From Torreya grandis (lineage: Eukaryota > Streptophyta > Pinopsida > Cupressales > Taxaceae): a stretch of DNA of 64,000 nucleotides. Under the pieces are notes generated by a model. That model saw only the letters and a program-made list of their open reading frames with translations. It was not told where the DNA came from and searched no databases. The stretch covers positions 4,480,001 to 4,544,000 of the forward strand of contig JARHVA010000667.1 in NCBI GenBank assembly GCA_037957365.1. The letters run 5' to 3'. This document shows positions 21,682 through 33,950 of this stretch, piece by piece. Every line of letters starts with the position of its first letter. Positions within the stretch are counted from its first letter, which is position 1. The position numbers and the translations under genes are program-made.

Positions 21682-23243
21682 GCTGGCATCATGACCAACC
21701 TGATTCTTCTTCAAAATATGTGGTACAGTTGGAAGTTTTTCCTTTACATGCTCCCTACCTTTTGAAGATTTCTTCTTATGCTGCAACATATAAAATAAAT
21801 TATGCACTTGTTTTCTGACCATGGTCTGCTTGACCTTGATGTTGGTCTAATCAGTCTCCTACATCTCTTTGTAGGCCTTCTTTCTAGGATAGACATATAT
21901 ATATATTTTGTAGAGTGTGAATCTTCAAGTCAGTTTAGTCTACTTCTAGGGTGAGGGGTTGTGCATAAAAAATATGATTCACTAAATTAAGGAAGTACCA
22001 TGCCGTAAAGGCATAGGACATCTTCAACAAAACTAAAATTTCTCTAGAAGGGATCATCTTCATTCATGCTAGAGAGGAATGTTTCTTTATGGAAAACTGG
22101 GCTTGCTTACCAACTTGGATGGGTAAGTATTTAGGAATATGCCATTCATTCCCAAATCTCTCCTTCAAGCTATCATACCATGACTTCATCTTATTCTTGA
22201 ATGTAGGGGTGATATACTCGAATCATGTGAATGCCTTGTAGCACTCAATGGGGACCTTGTTTTCGGGTGGGTATGCCCACTTTAGTTCACTCGAAGTGTA
22301 GTCTAGTACATTGATATCATCAAATACTATTAGAAACAAAAATACCCCCATGGAAACCTATGGTTTGGTATCTGATAGGTCTTCTCAACACCCTCTATGA
22401 TCTTGTGGATAAAATACATTGCCAATTGTATTTTAGAACCTCAGTCACCTAATGAGAAATGTATAGGTGAGCCATATCCACCTCTTTTTAATGATTGGTA
22501 CTATTGATATTAGTCATGATGATGCATATGGCCACCTAGAGGGTAGGATATTGTAGGTTTTTGATGTGCATGGCATGACCCTAATTTTGGTACATGAGCA
22601 CTATTACTATTTTTCCTATTTCCTCTATGTCTTCCAAGTTAAACTCCACATCCATGCCAAAACATTATAGTCCTAACACCTTGCTTATTCTCTCAGGAAT
22701 AATCTTCATGTTGTGCCCAACAAAGTAGAGGTAGTCCTCATAGATACACAAGAGTAGAAACTTAACTACTTCCATAGGTCTTCTAAAGTATGGAAGGTTG
22801 AAAAACTAAAATAGCCTTGTAGAGTCTAAGGCATTAAACATTTCAAGGTCATACACCAATTTATTTTTGGTGTTATGATGCTTAACCATGTAGTCATTTT
22901 AAAACTCAACCTCATTCCATGGTTGATGGTGGTTGTAGTGAAATATAGTACAAGAGGTTACTTTTGATACCTAATTTTCCATGTACAACACCATCTCTAG
23001 GTACTACATCTCTTCTATCATTAATGGTAGGGGTGGAGGTGCTTGTTCCTTCTTTTCTTAGCATGCCATCACAAATTATTTGCCTTTCACATGTTGTGCT
23101 TATTATTCAAGTGTTTCTTCTCTAATTAGTCTTGCTTCCCCCCAAGTGGTACTTGTTCTTCTAGTATGGTTGGCAATGGATTAATTATTAAGGGCTTATT
23201 TTTAGGTTGCATCACCCTCCATGGAGCCTGAAGGTTGAGACAT
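21682..23243 (-). pseudogene. unknown coding region U, N-terminal half
   Basis: The likely start is ATG at 23243 (M-S-Q-P-S-G-S-M-E-G-D). About 300 codons then read in one frame without an indel, broken by about 17 stops, all TAA or TAG and none TGA. Recognisable stretches include NEVEF, YMVKHHNTKNKLVYDLEMFN, FFNLPYFRRPMEVVKFLLLC, IYEDYLYFVGHNMKIIPER and FGMDVEFNLEDIEEIGKIV. Near 22330 the frame shifts and continues VFDDINVLDYTSSELKWAYP, then FKNKMKSWYDSLKERFGNEW. I recognise no domain; it is not a standard gag or pol. The copia element splits it at 21681/17030. Confidence 0.6.
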
Positions 23244-23550
23244 GACTATCCAATATTCTAAAGGAATACATGTTTGCGATGTAGATGACTCAACTTTTCT
23301 TGCTTCATTGACATTTAATGGTGTAAATCTACCTTTGCAACCTATAAATACTAGTTTTCTCTATCATAAGTTGTGTTTTAGGGTTAGCTTTGTGTTTGAT
23401 TACTTAGTTAATATCCTTATCATAGTTATTCATGGAATTTTAATGCTTTGAACTTGCACTTTCTATGGAATTGCCTAGACTTTAGTTCACTCTTTGACTT
23501 TGTAGAACTCAAATAAAAAAAATGTAAAAGTTAAAATGAGCTCTCAAGTC

Positions 23551-23560
23551 CTTTTTATAG
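23551..23560 (-). promoter_or_regulatory. possible TATA box for U
   Basis: CTATAAAAAG on the minus strand, about 310 bp upstream of the proposed U start. It might equally belong to a 3' LTR of element A, whose integrase ends to the right. Nothing else supports it. Confidence 0.35.
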
Positions 23561-24129
23561 GTTTGAGGGGCTAAATTTCATTTACTAACCCCTTCTTTTT
23601 GACCATCACTTATCATAATCAATGCATTTGTAATGACCATCATTCTTCAACCATCACTTCTCACCATGAATGCATTTAATGATATTATCTTGTCACGATG
23701 TTGGCATACTTATAATAATTACTCTTCTTTTCATATTAATGACACATCTTGTCCTATGCTTTTATTTGGAATGGAATATGGTTGTTTAATTTTTCAAATA
23801 TGCAAACTATTTGGTGGAAATCTCTTATCTTAGGGCTGTTTAACTTGCACACTTTAAGTTGTATGCACATCTTCAATCATGAATACATGTATTATCTCTT
23901 ACCCTAGACTAAAAGTGTGTCATGGTTCTCCATGAAATTATAAGAACAAAAATAAACAAAAAATTTTATAAAAGAAATGTTGCACGCAACTAAGGCACCA
24001 CTTTTATTGAAAATAGGAAATCCTAAACTAATGGCATAATCCTTATTATTACAAAAGTTATACTTTTTTTAAGTAGAGAAGTACTACCATAGTTAGATAC
24101 CATTGTAATGTCTAGGAAGAAATTAGACA
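23561..24129. other. no gene seen; possible 3' end of element A
   Basis: AT-rich sequence between the U promoter candidate and the A integrase C-terminus. The A 3' LTR would be expected here, but no partner copy exists in the window to define it. Confidence 0.35.
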
Positions 24130-24134
24130 TCTAA

Positions 24135-24345
24135 TCATTGTAAATGGAAAGCATCGGTAAGGCAAATACTATGAACAACAAAAGGATAATCCCAATGAAT
24201 ATGAAGTTTCCTAGAATAGCATGTGAACTTGGAGTCATAGAGAAAGACTTTCATTCTAGGGGTAAATGTCTTATACTTGATGTGTCGATCATGCCATGCC
24301 CATTTTTTGTATTTCTCCACATCTTGACTCTAATAATCAAGTAAA
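24135..24345 (-). pseudogene. integrase C-terminal domain of element A
   Basis: The open minus-strand segment reads KYKKWAWHDRHIKYKTFTPR, MKVFLYDSKFTCYSRKL, HIHWDYPFVVHSI. Ty3/gypsy relatives have KAWHDRxIKxKxFxPGDKVLLYDSKF...GKLxxxWxGPYxV, the GPY/F-type module. It helps hold and target the integration complex. Confidence 0.8.
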
Positions 24346-24521
24346 TGGGATTCATCAAATTGTAACAAAGCATCAAAATGTGATTTTAATGATGACTCCT
24401 CATCCATTTGTCCAATGCATGTAATATAAAGAGATGGTACCAAGAATTCAAATGATAGAACTACTTCTATGCCATACACAAGATTAAACAATGTGTTCTT
24501 GTTCATGCATTTATAACTTGT

Positions 24522-25154
24522 TTAATAAGCCCAAAGTATTATAGACAATTTATCATCCCAGTCAGTGTATCCAATATTACAAATATTTGTAAGTGTTGTG
24601 CCTAAGATCTTATTGAATGCCTCAGTGGTGCCATTGGCTTGGGGATGATATGGTGTTTTTTTGTGATGGGTAATCATGAACTCAACAAGTAGGATGTGGA
24701 TAGTTTTATTGAGGAAATGTGTATCACAATCATTAATAAAACTTAATGGGTATCCAAATGGGTTATGATATGTTCCCATATGAAGCACATAGTAGTAGCA
24801 ATAGTATAATCCCTTGTTGGCATGGCCTCAACCCAGCATGTGAAATAATCAATTACTGTAATGATACAATGGGAACCTATACATCATTTAGATGGATTGA
24901 TGGGGCTGATAAAATCAATGGACCACTTTAAAATGGTTCTTGAGAGAGAATAAAACATAATAACATGTCATCCTGGTGATTTGGTTTTCCAATGTTCTAA
25001 AAAATATCACATTTCCTAACATACATTTTGGCATCTTAAAAAAGGGTAGGCCATCATAGTCTGGATAGTAGTACCTTGCATGCATTAGACTCCCTAGCAT
25101 ACTATCCACTTGTAATGCCTTAATGAAATTCTCATTGTACTTAAAAATTCTCAT
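24522..25154 (-). pseudogene. integrase zinc-binding and catalytic core of element A
   Basis: The segment 24522-24788 contains FINDCDTHFLNKT (second catalytic Asp region) and THHKKTPYHPQANGTTEAFN, where PHQANGxxEAxN carries the catalytic Glu. Segment 24915-25154 (GLPFFKMPKCMLGN) is the decayed zinc-finger part with its Cys residues mostly lost. The D-D-E core joins element cDNA to the host chromosome. Confidence 0.8.
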
Positions 25155-25460
25155 GTTTCATGACACAATGTTGAAAAACCTCATCTCATCCAAGCTTGTA
25201 TAGGTTCTCTCCAATGAGCTAAAAAGGTGCATTATGGACTATGAGTTGCATCTTAGCCTATGGAGTTAAATAATTAGGTACTGCTGAGCTAGTAGTTAAG
25301 AAAGCTGTGATATCTTCCAACTCCTTAAGAACACGAGAAACATAGAATAATTATACATCAAGTAGTTCATCTTTAATGGTGCTAATGGTTATTTGGAATA
25401 AAGTTTATAAATATGGTTAGGACCAAAATTAGTTTTTCCTTATTTGACCATGACAAAGAA

Positions 25461-25736
25461 TTAAAATTCTTGAAACAATACTATCCAGTAGCAGTTGTAT
25501 CCATGCAACACAAGTTTACTTACCACGTATTTTAAATCTTCATGGTTTGTATAAAATACAAAAGGAGTGGACAAAAGGTATTGCCAATTTTTTCGTAAAG
25601 CATAGACCATTGAAAGTGCTTCATGCTCCGTGGTGGTGTAATTCCTCTTAGATAGAGTAAGTTTCCTACTAGAAAAAAAGATAGGGTGATCAAGGTGATC
25701 TTCACTTGGTTGTGCAAGGATTACACCAATGGGCAT
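25461..25736 (-). pseudogene. RNase H of element A
   Basis: The 91-codon open segment reads PIGVILAQPSEDHLDHPIFF, SSRKLTLSKRNYTTTEHEAL, SMVYALRKNWQYLLSTPFVF and YTNHEDLKYV. These are textbook Ty3/gypsy RNase H motifs; the final catalytic D of YTDH is Asn. Confidence 0.9.
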
Positions 25737-26039
25737 TATAGAGACATCAACATGGATATAGAATGGTTTTATTCAATCAAATAATTATAGAATTGAAGTA
25801 GTAACCAATTTATATTTTAAGGCCTCAAAGGCTTTTTGGTAAGAGTAGGTCTAGATGAAGTGTTCATTATGTTTTAAGAGTTCCTCTAAAGGTGAAATAA
25901 TATTTGCATATCCTCAGATGAGTTTTTGATAATACTTGATATGTCCTAAAAAGGCATGAAATTCACACTAAGACTTTGGTGTTGGGAGGTGAATAATGAA
26001 AGCTACCTTTATTGGGTATACCAAAAGTCCATCCTTGCA

Positions 26040-26700
26040 AATAATATGACCTAGAAGAACAATAAAAGGTGTAGAAAAAAGACACTTTTTTAATTTTTCA
26101 ATGATATTTGTAGTACTTGTCAATGCTCAAGTATAAGCCATATATTAGAATAATGGTATTTTACCAAGCCATATACTATCCAATAATCCAAGTAAACTTG
26201 AAGGAATTTATGGATGAAGTCTTTAAAGGCCTCAATGGCTATATGGGAAAATATAACAGGTATATTCTTCAACTCAAAAGGCATGATGGTATATGCAAAG
26301 GAACCCCATTCAGTGGAAAATTTAGTCTTAGGTCAATCCTCCTCAGTGATCTAAACTTGATGGTACCTAGAGAATCCATATGTGAAAGTATACATTTTAC
26401 ACCCAACAACACCTTCAAGGATTTCTTATGTGAATGACATTGATAAGGGATTAGTAATACAAGATGCATTAAGTATATGGTAATAAACATAAATCCTAAC
26501 GCATCCATTTTTTTATACTTATGACCATGGGACTGACCCACTTGATTTCATCAATTGGGTTGATCACTCTAGTGTGAAACATACTATTAATTTCTTACTT
26601 CATGCACATGCATAAATTTGGATAATCCTATATGGCTTTTTCCTAACTGGTTGAGCACTATCAACTAGTTTGATATGTATTTTACTTAGATATGGACGAA
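26040..26700 (-). pseudogene. reverse transcriptase of element A
   Basis: A minus-strand reading gives FSRYHQVQITEEDRPKTKFS, TEWGSFAYTIMPFELKN and AFKDFIHKFLQVYLDYW. Relatives have GYHQVxIxEEDRPKTAFxTEWGxFAYxVMPFGLKNAP and VYLDDW. The second Asp of the active site is Tyr here, so the enzyme is dead. Confidence 0.85.
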
Positions 26701-27979
26701 CACATTTCATCTTAATATAAATTTTTGGAAAGAAATCTTGGTATGATTTTAACAATTCAAATATTTTTGAAACCTCTTTATTAGTCTAGTAGTTACTTTT
26801 GGTAGCTATTTTTGGTTCTTTCTCTATGATGATGTTATGCTGGATAGGTTGAAGAGGTTGTGAATATGGGTGGTCTACATTAGGAAAATTATCATGAATA
26901 TCTCAAGGACCATAGTCTGTAGGGATAACCAAAAGGTTTTCCAATAGGTTAGGTGGATCAGACCCTTCACCTTCAACCATCAAAAATATATTTTTTACTT
27001 CCCTAAACATATCTCTTCATGGCATTCTTGATTAAAAAACTGGGTCTAGCACAGGAATGGGTTATTTAGATAGATCATTAAAGATAACTAAACCTTCTTT
27101 TAGGACATCATGTATATATCTCAAGCAATCCTCAATAGGACTAGGGCCACCATCATCTACTTCATGTATAGATTGGAGTGTGAGGTGCAAATCCATTCTC
27201 AAAGATGAATAAGATAACGCTAAGTTCATGTTGTCTTTCAATATATGCCAAAAATGGGCACCCATATGTTGTTATTCATGAACATACCATGCTTTATCCC
27301 AAGTTTGTAAAGTTTTATAAAAATCATGTACTCATTGGTACTCTAGTAAGAAAGACTCTTTAACCTTTCACATGGATTCACAAGATTCTATGTGTGGTTC
27401 TGGTGCTCGTACTTTGCTATAGTTGATTGTACCTCAAATTTAATTGTCATGATTAAGTTGGTGATGAAAATTAGAGCATACTTGATCCCAATAGATAATT
27501 CACTCATTATGGGTTCATCACCACCTTGTGGCTATACTATCAAAAAGGTGAACTAATGATCACATATAATCATTATCATAGTTAAATAAGTCTTTAAGGC
27601 ACTGAATGAAGTCATGGACTTTCATTTGTTTATGAAATCAAGGGGCTTCATCAAGTCTTTCTAATGGTGCATCGATAACTGGTCCTCTCATGATTTATTA
27701 AATATTAAGGAAAATAAATTTGTGGTATTTATAATACTAGTGAAAAATGTTCTCATAACTACCTATTACATCACACACTCTTCTAGTTAGGTTATAGTCA
27801 CCATGGGCCCAATAGTTACAAGAATTACTTGTAGTATCAAAAAAGGACTGAATTTCCATCCATCAAAGGATGCCATCGGGAGTGGGATGATGATTCTCAC
27901 CATCTCTGGTTGTGATGTTATAAATTTGGTTAATATCTTCTTTCACACTAATAGGTTCTACATATGGGGACCCATGTGT
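26701..27979 (-). other. protease-RT linker of element A, nothing recognised
   Basis: 1.3 kb between protease and RT of element A, with only short open pieces (for example 27062-27265). No known domain seen. Confidence 0.4.
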
Positions 27980-28330
27980 TTAATCGAATGGAATAACAAT
28001 GCATTGATCAATATTCTCAAAAGTGATGTAACACTTTTTGAAGCTTAAGTCTGCATTATTTACATAGAACCAAGGTTGCCCCAATAGATCTAAAAAATCA
28101 TCTGCTTCAACTAACTCAAGAACTTCAAAATCAACTTTGAAAGGTATTCCAAGTATATTGACCATTGAATTCTTAAGGATGTCAATTTCTAGAGCACAAG
28201 TTGTATTAGCCATAAACAATATGTATGATGATGGTTGTAATTCTAGACTAGACATTTTTCACCATAAAGCCTTTGTAAGGATGTTAACCTTATTGCTTAT
28301 GTCAACCAAGATATCCTGAATCACTCAACC
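27980..28330 (-). pseudogene. aspartic protease of element A
   Basis: The minus strand reads ILVDISNKVNILTKALW, then SSYILFMANTTCALEIDILK and DDFLDLLGQPWFYVNNADLS. The VDxGSxVNIL start and the LLGQPWF..NxAD motif identify a Ty3/gypsy retropepsin. The D-x-G site reads D-I-S. Confidence 0.75.
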
Positions 28331-28859
28331 ATCGATGATAACATTCACTAGTATTTCCTTGTCTTTTTGTGGGTTATGAGGAACAAGGGTATCTTGTCAT
28401 CGATCATGATTCAATCGATGATCCTTAATTGGCCAAATAATTTGATGTTGAGAATCAATTAGTGTTTTTACCTAATTTTTAAGCCAATTACTCAATTATG
28501 AGACAATATTCTTTTCTAACATATACTTGAAAAGTTCTTGGAAATCATCTCATGCCAAGTTTTGAGGTTCCATGTCTTTTTACAAATCAACATGTTATGC
28601 TAATTCTTGGTCTTTAAGAAACTATATTTCTCCTTGTAATTCCCATACCAATGTCATAGTACCCTAGCGTACATCCTTTTATTACTGGGCATCATGATAG
28701 TTCCTTTCATGAGGAACTTCATGATGTATCTTCTCAATAGGACTAGATGTAGACTGAGATTATCCACCACTACATATAGTGATATTCACTTGTTAGGATA
28801 TTGGGGTAATAGAGCATGATCACCAGTGAGGTTTATAAATGTGAATCATACTTGTACCT

Positions 28860-30105
28860 TTTTTATTTCTTTTCTTAGTGATGGTCATGTATAGTTTAGG
28901 ACATTCTTCCAACTGATGCTCTTTTTTATAAAAATCACATGTTGGGTAGATTGGCCAATATCACTGATAATGATCTATAGATCTACACTTATAACATGTT
29001 CTTGGTGGGAAATGGTAACCTCTTCATCCTCATCCTTAGCCTCATCTATGATATCCACCATTATCTTGATTGTTGGAAATAGAGGTTTGGAGGGTACCAT
29101 GCACATGTGTCTCATGTATATCATTAATTATCCACAATCATTTATATCATAGGTATAAGCATTATATATTTTGTAATATTCAAACACCTTATAATGTCTA
29201 GTCCACTGTAAGAGAGGATAAGAGCATACATCATGCTATTCATGGCAATTTTCACATGACTAATTTAGTATAACATAGATGTTTTTACTTGGGTAGTTAC
29301 TTCTATTATGACCTTCAGACTCACAATCGGTACACTAAAGACCATTACAATTGTCATACACATTATTTGTAGTCAACTTCTCTAATTGTGATGTTATTGA
29401 AGCTATTTGAGCTTCCATAAAAGGATTAATTTTAGTGTCAATGATTCTAACAACTTATATATAGAGGGAAACTTCTGGAGCTTTGTGCAGGCTAGTAAAG
29501 GCCTTTTGAGATAGTGTTCATCTAAAAGGAAGAAAAAAACCTCCCACAAACCATTAGACATGCTGATAAACATTAATATTAAATGAAAGATTTGGAAAAA
29601 GTGTTTTGAACCATGCATCATACTCTTGTACACTTTTAGTAAGCTCCTGATTTATATATTTTAGTAAGACAATACTTTGTTGCTAAAATTTGAGAATGTC
29701 AAACTCCTAAAGGAATGTTGTTTTAAGCTAGTCATAGTCAATTACTACTTGTTAAGGGTTAAACTTTATATACCACTTATGTGATCTTTCTAGAATTGTG
29801 GTCACAAATTGTGTGGCTTTCACTAAGAATAAGTTATGCCTTGTTCCCTCCAAATGATTTCAAACTTATGGACATGCTCTGAAACATTCTCCATGCCTCA
29901 ATATTTAGGTTCTTACACTAATGACTATTGAGAACCTCTAGATCCTATTCCTTGAGGGGTAATTCTACCACTTCCTCTTGTGCCACCTCCAACACTTCCA
30001 ACAATACCCATGATGTGGGGCATGATAGTTGGTTGATTAATTATATTTAGGTTTATACTTTGTCCATTATGAATGCCATGTCTACCAGGCATACCAAGTT
30101 AGGCC
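28860..30105 (-). pseudogene. gag of element A
   Basis: The start lies near 30105 (M-A-stop-L-G-M-P-G-R-H-G). A Gly-rich segment follows (MGIVGSVGGGTRGSGRI), then the capsid part with HVHKFEIIWREQGI. Downstream two zinc-binding clusters remain, CTDCESEGHNRSNYPS near 29300 (last Cys is Tyr) and CDFYKKEHQLEECPKL near 28910. The frame shifts several times. Confidence 0.65.
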
Positions 30106-30943
30106 ATGAAATTCACTTTAAGAGGAAAATAAAGTGTTAATTTAGTATGAATTAGAATTGTCTTAGATACAATATTCCTTATAGGATCAGTTTCTAAATC
30201 TACACTATCTATATCCTAATTATGTATGATTAATTTATCTAATGCAAAAGCATGAGCGTGCATTATGGCTAGGGAGCTTGGGTGGTTCAAATGATGTTTT
30301 TTAATCTCTTTTGTCTAGCTATTTTCTCCTTTATATGATAAAATTGGCATTTGGCATAGTTTGAAAGTGATTGAGTCCTCCTTGTGTGTTTTTGCTTCCC
30401 TGTAGATCCTAACAACACTTCATGATTTCTCTCATTCCCTTCTTTCACCCCCTTCACCTATGATCCTTTGTTGAATTTCATCATATTTATGCTTTCACAA
30501 TGCCCACTGACTGGATACCATTCCAAACCTAAAATTCTTCACCAATACCTCTTTATTCCACTTCAAACTATGTGACTAATACAAGGAGGAGGTGAAAGGG
30601 ATCTATCATCCATAGCCATAATCAAATCATATTTCATCAGTAGTTCCTTTTGTAAGTATTCTTCTAGTGAATGAGTGAACCAACAAGTGCAAAAATTTCT
30701 ATCTAAAGCACTGCCATCCATTAGCCAATAGCTAGGTATCATCACTATTCTAAAATTTATATAGGATGCACCAACATATTACTTGACCATCATCATATCA
30801 ACAATCCAAAATCTAAGTATCTGTTCTCACTAATTAATTACTTTTTTCTATTTTAAAATTAATCCAACCCAAAACCATCTCTCAAAATTCCTTTTTATGA
30901 CCTCATCAGAATAACCTTTTCTTGATTACACCTAACCCATAGT

Positions 30944-31035
30944 AACCACCAATAGTCACCCTGACTATCAATGATCTGTCCTAACCACTGATGATTATCC
31001 TAGCCATCGATAGTTACCCTAACTACTAATGGTCA
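30944..31035. repeat. array D1: five AACCATCGATGGTTA palindromes in B1 LTR
   Basis: Units at 30944, 30964, 30983 (AACCACTGATGATTA), 31002 (AGCCATCGATAGTTA) and 31021 (AACTACTAATGGTCA), spaced 19-20 bp, matching the five units of B2 at 36153-36244. Confidence 0.8.
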
Positions 31036-31546
31036 TTATGTGACAAAATAACAATAAGCTATTTTCACCCAACAGACCTTAAACAAATCCAACTTTCTTC
31101 CCCTCTGATTGATCACAAAGCCCTAACCTATCTTCTGAACCATACCCAACCTATTTAGCATTAATATTGACCCACTTATTATTATAATTATTCATTTTGT
31201 CTATTATTTTATCAAGCACTTGTATTTAATTTCAATACCTTATGTTATTTATGCAAGTAATTTATCTTTCAGAACTTAGTTATTTAAAAGTGTGGATTAA
31301 TAGCCTCCAAGGAAGCTCATGATTCTTGGATTTAGCTTGCTAGGCAATCCACCCTACTATCTAACTAACCAACCATTTTCTTTAGTTATTTGTTATCTAT
31401 AGGTCATTTCTCAAAAGACAAACAAGAGTATCTACAATCATCTAATTCAACAAACACACAACATATCAAGTTTTTATACCGTACCCTTCTTGAGTTTCTT
31501 TTCTCCTTCTCCTAAAGAACATAAGCAAAATTTCTCTGAAAGATTC

Positions 31547-31566
31547 TAGCATGCCCAATGGGACCC
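31547..31566 (+). other. primer binding site of B1
   Basis: TAGCATGCCCAATGGGACCC, equivalent to TGGCATGCCCAATGGGACCC in B2 with one change. Confidence 0.55.
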
Positions 31567-32224
31567 TTGAGTCTTCTTGGGTTCATAGTTGCATATAAGT
31601 GCTCCTTCTTCTTATTTTCTACTCATATAGTGAAATCAAAATTTCTTTTGGTCTTAAAATTAACTGCATACATTGGTTGCTTACAAGTTTAGCTCACATA
31701 GACTAAATTAAAGCAAAGTAATTCAATCGTAGCTTCAATATTTTCATATACATAAAACCAAACCACTTACATCTAATCAAACATAAAACATTGACATAAG
31801 GTTTGACTAGGATTTCATCACCTAATAATCACCTTTCTTGGATATCTTACTTGGATTTCATTACCAAGGGGAGAACCAACTCAGTGGTCTGGTTGAGTAT
31901 AAACTTTGGCAATTAGTATATCTTGGTTAAGCACTCAACACCCTTATCACTATGGTGTGTGAAGTGTTGGGGTAGGCCCCAATATCAATCCATGTATTGA
32001 TTTCCAATAGAGATCCCTTTGAGAGCCTAAACACAACCTAAAACCAACCATAAACTTCTTTTCTAGTACTCGTTTGACAAGTCAAGTTGATTCACATAAT
32101 TCTTAAATCTTAAGTCATAAGCCACAAGAGAGACTAAAATAAATCTTAGGATTAATATGCTTTAGTATGCATTTATTTTCCTTGGCTTTTTGTTGTCTTC
32201 TCTTTTTTTGAGTTGTGAGATTGC
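31567..32224 (+). other. leader of B1, no gene
   Basis: About 660 bp homologous to the B2 leader, AT-rich, with no coding trace. Confidence 0.6.
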
Positions 32225-33830
32225 TTGTATCTTCCTCTTTTCCCCATTTGCATAGTTCTAACTAGGCAACGACTAAGGAACCAAGAAAACCAAGATCTGC
32301 CTCCTAATCATCCATTTTCATCTTCCTCTTCATCCATGGACTACATCTTAGATGTAGATAGTTCCTCCCATCCTTCTGACAATCCTAACATCCCTCAGAT
32401 GGTTACCTAAGGAGATGTGGATTTTTCCACCTTATTGGCTAACAACCTGATATCTCTTCAACATTACCTCAACACCATCTCTCACCATATCCCTACTTCA
32501 ATTTCACGTAATAACCCACCATTTGGGATGCCATCCCACCTCATGGACACCACCTTTTGTACCCCCATTTCCACTAGACCTTTGATTACCCAGGCCTCAT
32601 CTTCCACCCATCATCCCATTAACACCACTATCCAAAACTAATCTACCCAACCAATCAACAACCAAACACCATCTAACCCAACTAACAACTCCTCTAACAT
32701 AGGAACAACCCAGCCTTTAGCCTCCCATACCCCTCTTATAATGGGACTACCTTCTACCAATGTTGCTACTTTCCATCTTATTTCTAACCCACCTACCTCC
32801 ACTCCAATCCAGAGCCTGGTGGTTCTTATATATTCCACCCTTGTTCCCATTAACACCAAGATCACCACCTATCCCCAACCCACCATCTTCTCAATAAGTA
32901 CCTATTGCACCCAACCTAAGCCATATTCTAAACCCACAAAAATATATGGCCTCATCCTCTACCCAAAATTACACATACACTTACCTATACCCAAAACCCT
33001 CTCAAGCATTCCCATCCATATACCAATATGTGCCAACTTCCCAACCTTATGTTGGTTATCTTTATCCTGTGCCTACCTAGACCCAACAAAACCTACCCTA
33101 TAGCTATGGGGGTGTACAACCAAAAATAGATCTTGTCAAAATGGTAATGGATAAAATGACCACATTATAGTAATCTATCTCTAGTACCTAGAACCTTCTA
33201 TCATATGACCAAATATGTGATGAACCAATTCACCCATCCATCCCTATCTGACCTTACCCACCTCAATGGGAGCTTACAAATTTTTTCAAATTTCAAAGCA
33301 AAGAAGATCCCCAACAACATTTGAGAGTGTTTAGGCACTCATGCTACTTTATTTCCTATGATGATGATCTCCTCCTTCAGACCTTCCCCATATCTCTATC
33401 AAGTCTGGAACTAGATTAGTATAGTGATATTCCCAAGCACTCTCTCTTTTCTTTTGCCCGACTATCCCAAACCTTCCTAGATAAATTTTCCAAAAACAGC
33501 TCTAGGAAGGTTTCCATCACTGATCCATACTTCATTCATCAGTTTGATGATGAGTTTATTGCTGACTTTGGGGCCCTTTGGAGAAGTCTCATAATCCAAC
33601 TCTCTTTATATCTAACCCAACCTAAGCTGATTGAGCTCTTCCCTTGATTATGTGCCAAACACATTTCCTCTACCTTGTGGCTTAAGATTTTTAGGACCTT
33701 TGATGAGGCTTTCACCATGGACCAAAAACTAGAAAATGGAGCCATTGATGAGGGGAAACTAAAGTTGAAAAACAAGAACTCCACCTTCAAATCAAGTGAG
33801 ACCTCATCATCCAAACCCAACAACTAAAAC
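32225..33830 (+). pseudogene. gag of B1
   Basis: The N-terminus matches B2 (VLTRQRLRNQENQDLPPNHP), but the likely start Met is Ile here (ATG to ATA). It continues with a Ser/Thr/Pro-rich stretch and the capsid core, including NSSRKVSIT-type and QFDDEF-like motifs near 33500. Frames shift repeatedly, and the copy stops near 33936 without pol. Confidence 0.75.
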
Positions 33831-33950
33831 AACACTCAACTCAAAAATAAGGGAACTATAAATGTAGTTATCCTTAAAACCACCCATCCACCCACTATTA
33901 ACTAATCTAATTCTTATAATTCGTCCAATCAAAATACTCTTGGAAATTAA

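Larger units (their letters stand above)
24130..30583 (-). mobile_element. element A: Ty3/gypsy retrotransposon, decayed
   Basis: Minus-strand order is gag (about 30105-28860), protease (28330-27980), RT (26700-26040), RNase H (25736-25461) and integrase (25154-24135), the pol order of Ty3/gypsy. There is no second RNase H, unlike the Tat elements here. The lineage is not assigned. Its 5' end is cut at 30583, where B1 begins, and a second copy of its gag start lies at 33951-34629. Confidence 0.8.
30584..33936 (+). mobile_element. B1: 5' part of a Tat element (lacks U3)
   Basis: Collinear with 35794-39146 of B2, usually at an offset of 5210 bp. It covers R-U5 of the LTR, PBS, leader and gag, and ends inside gag. 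It lacks the first 400 bp of the B2 LTR, including the TATA box, and all of pol. The left junction with element A shares the bases AGGA. Confidence 0.85.

Noticed and set aside
22330..23243. Altered genetic code (TAA/TAG = Gln), because all stops in U fit Gln
   Set aside because: In other elements here TAG also replaces Trp and TGA replaces Arg, all reachable by C-to-T or G-to-A changes, and the intact copia gag needs no recoding. Deamination explains everything.
33539..33823. Minus-strand 94-codon ORF in B1
   Set aside because: Antisense to the gag capsid region of B1, not conserved as an ORF in B2.
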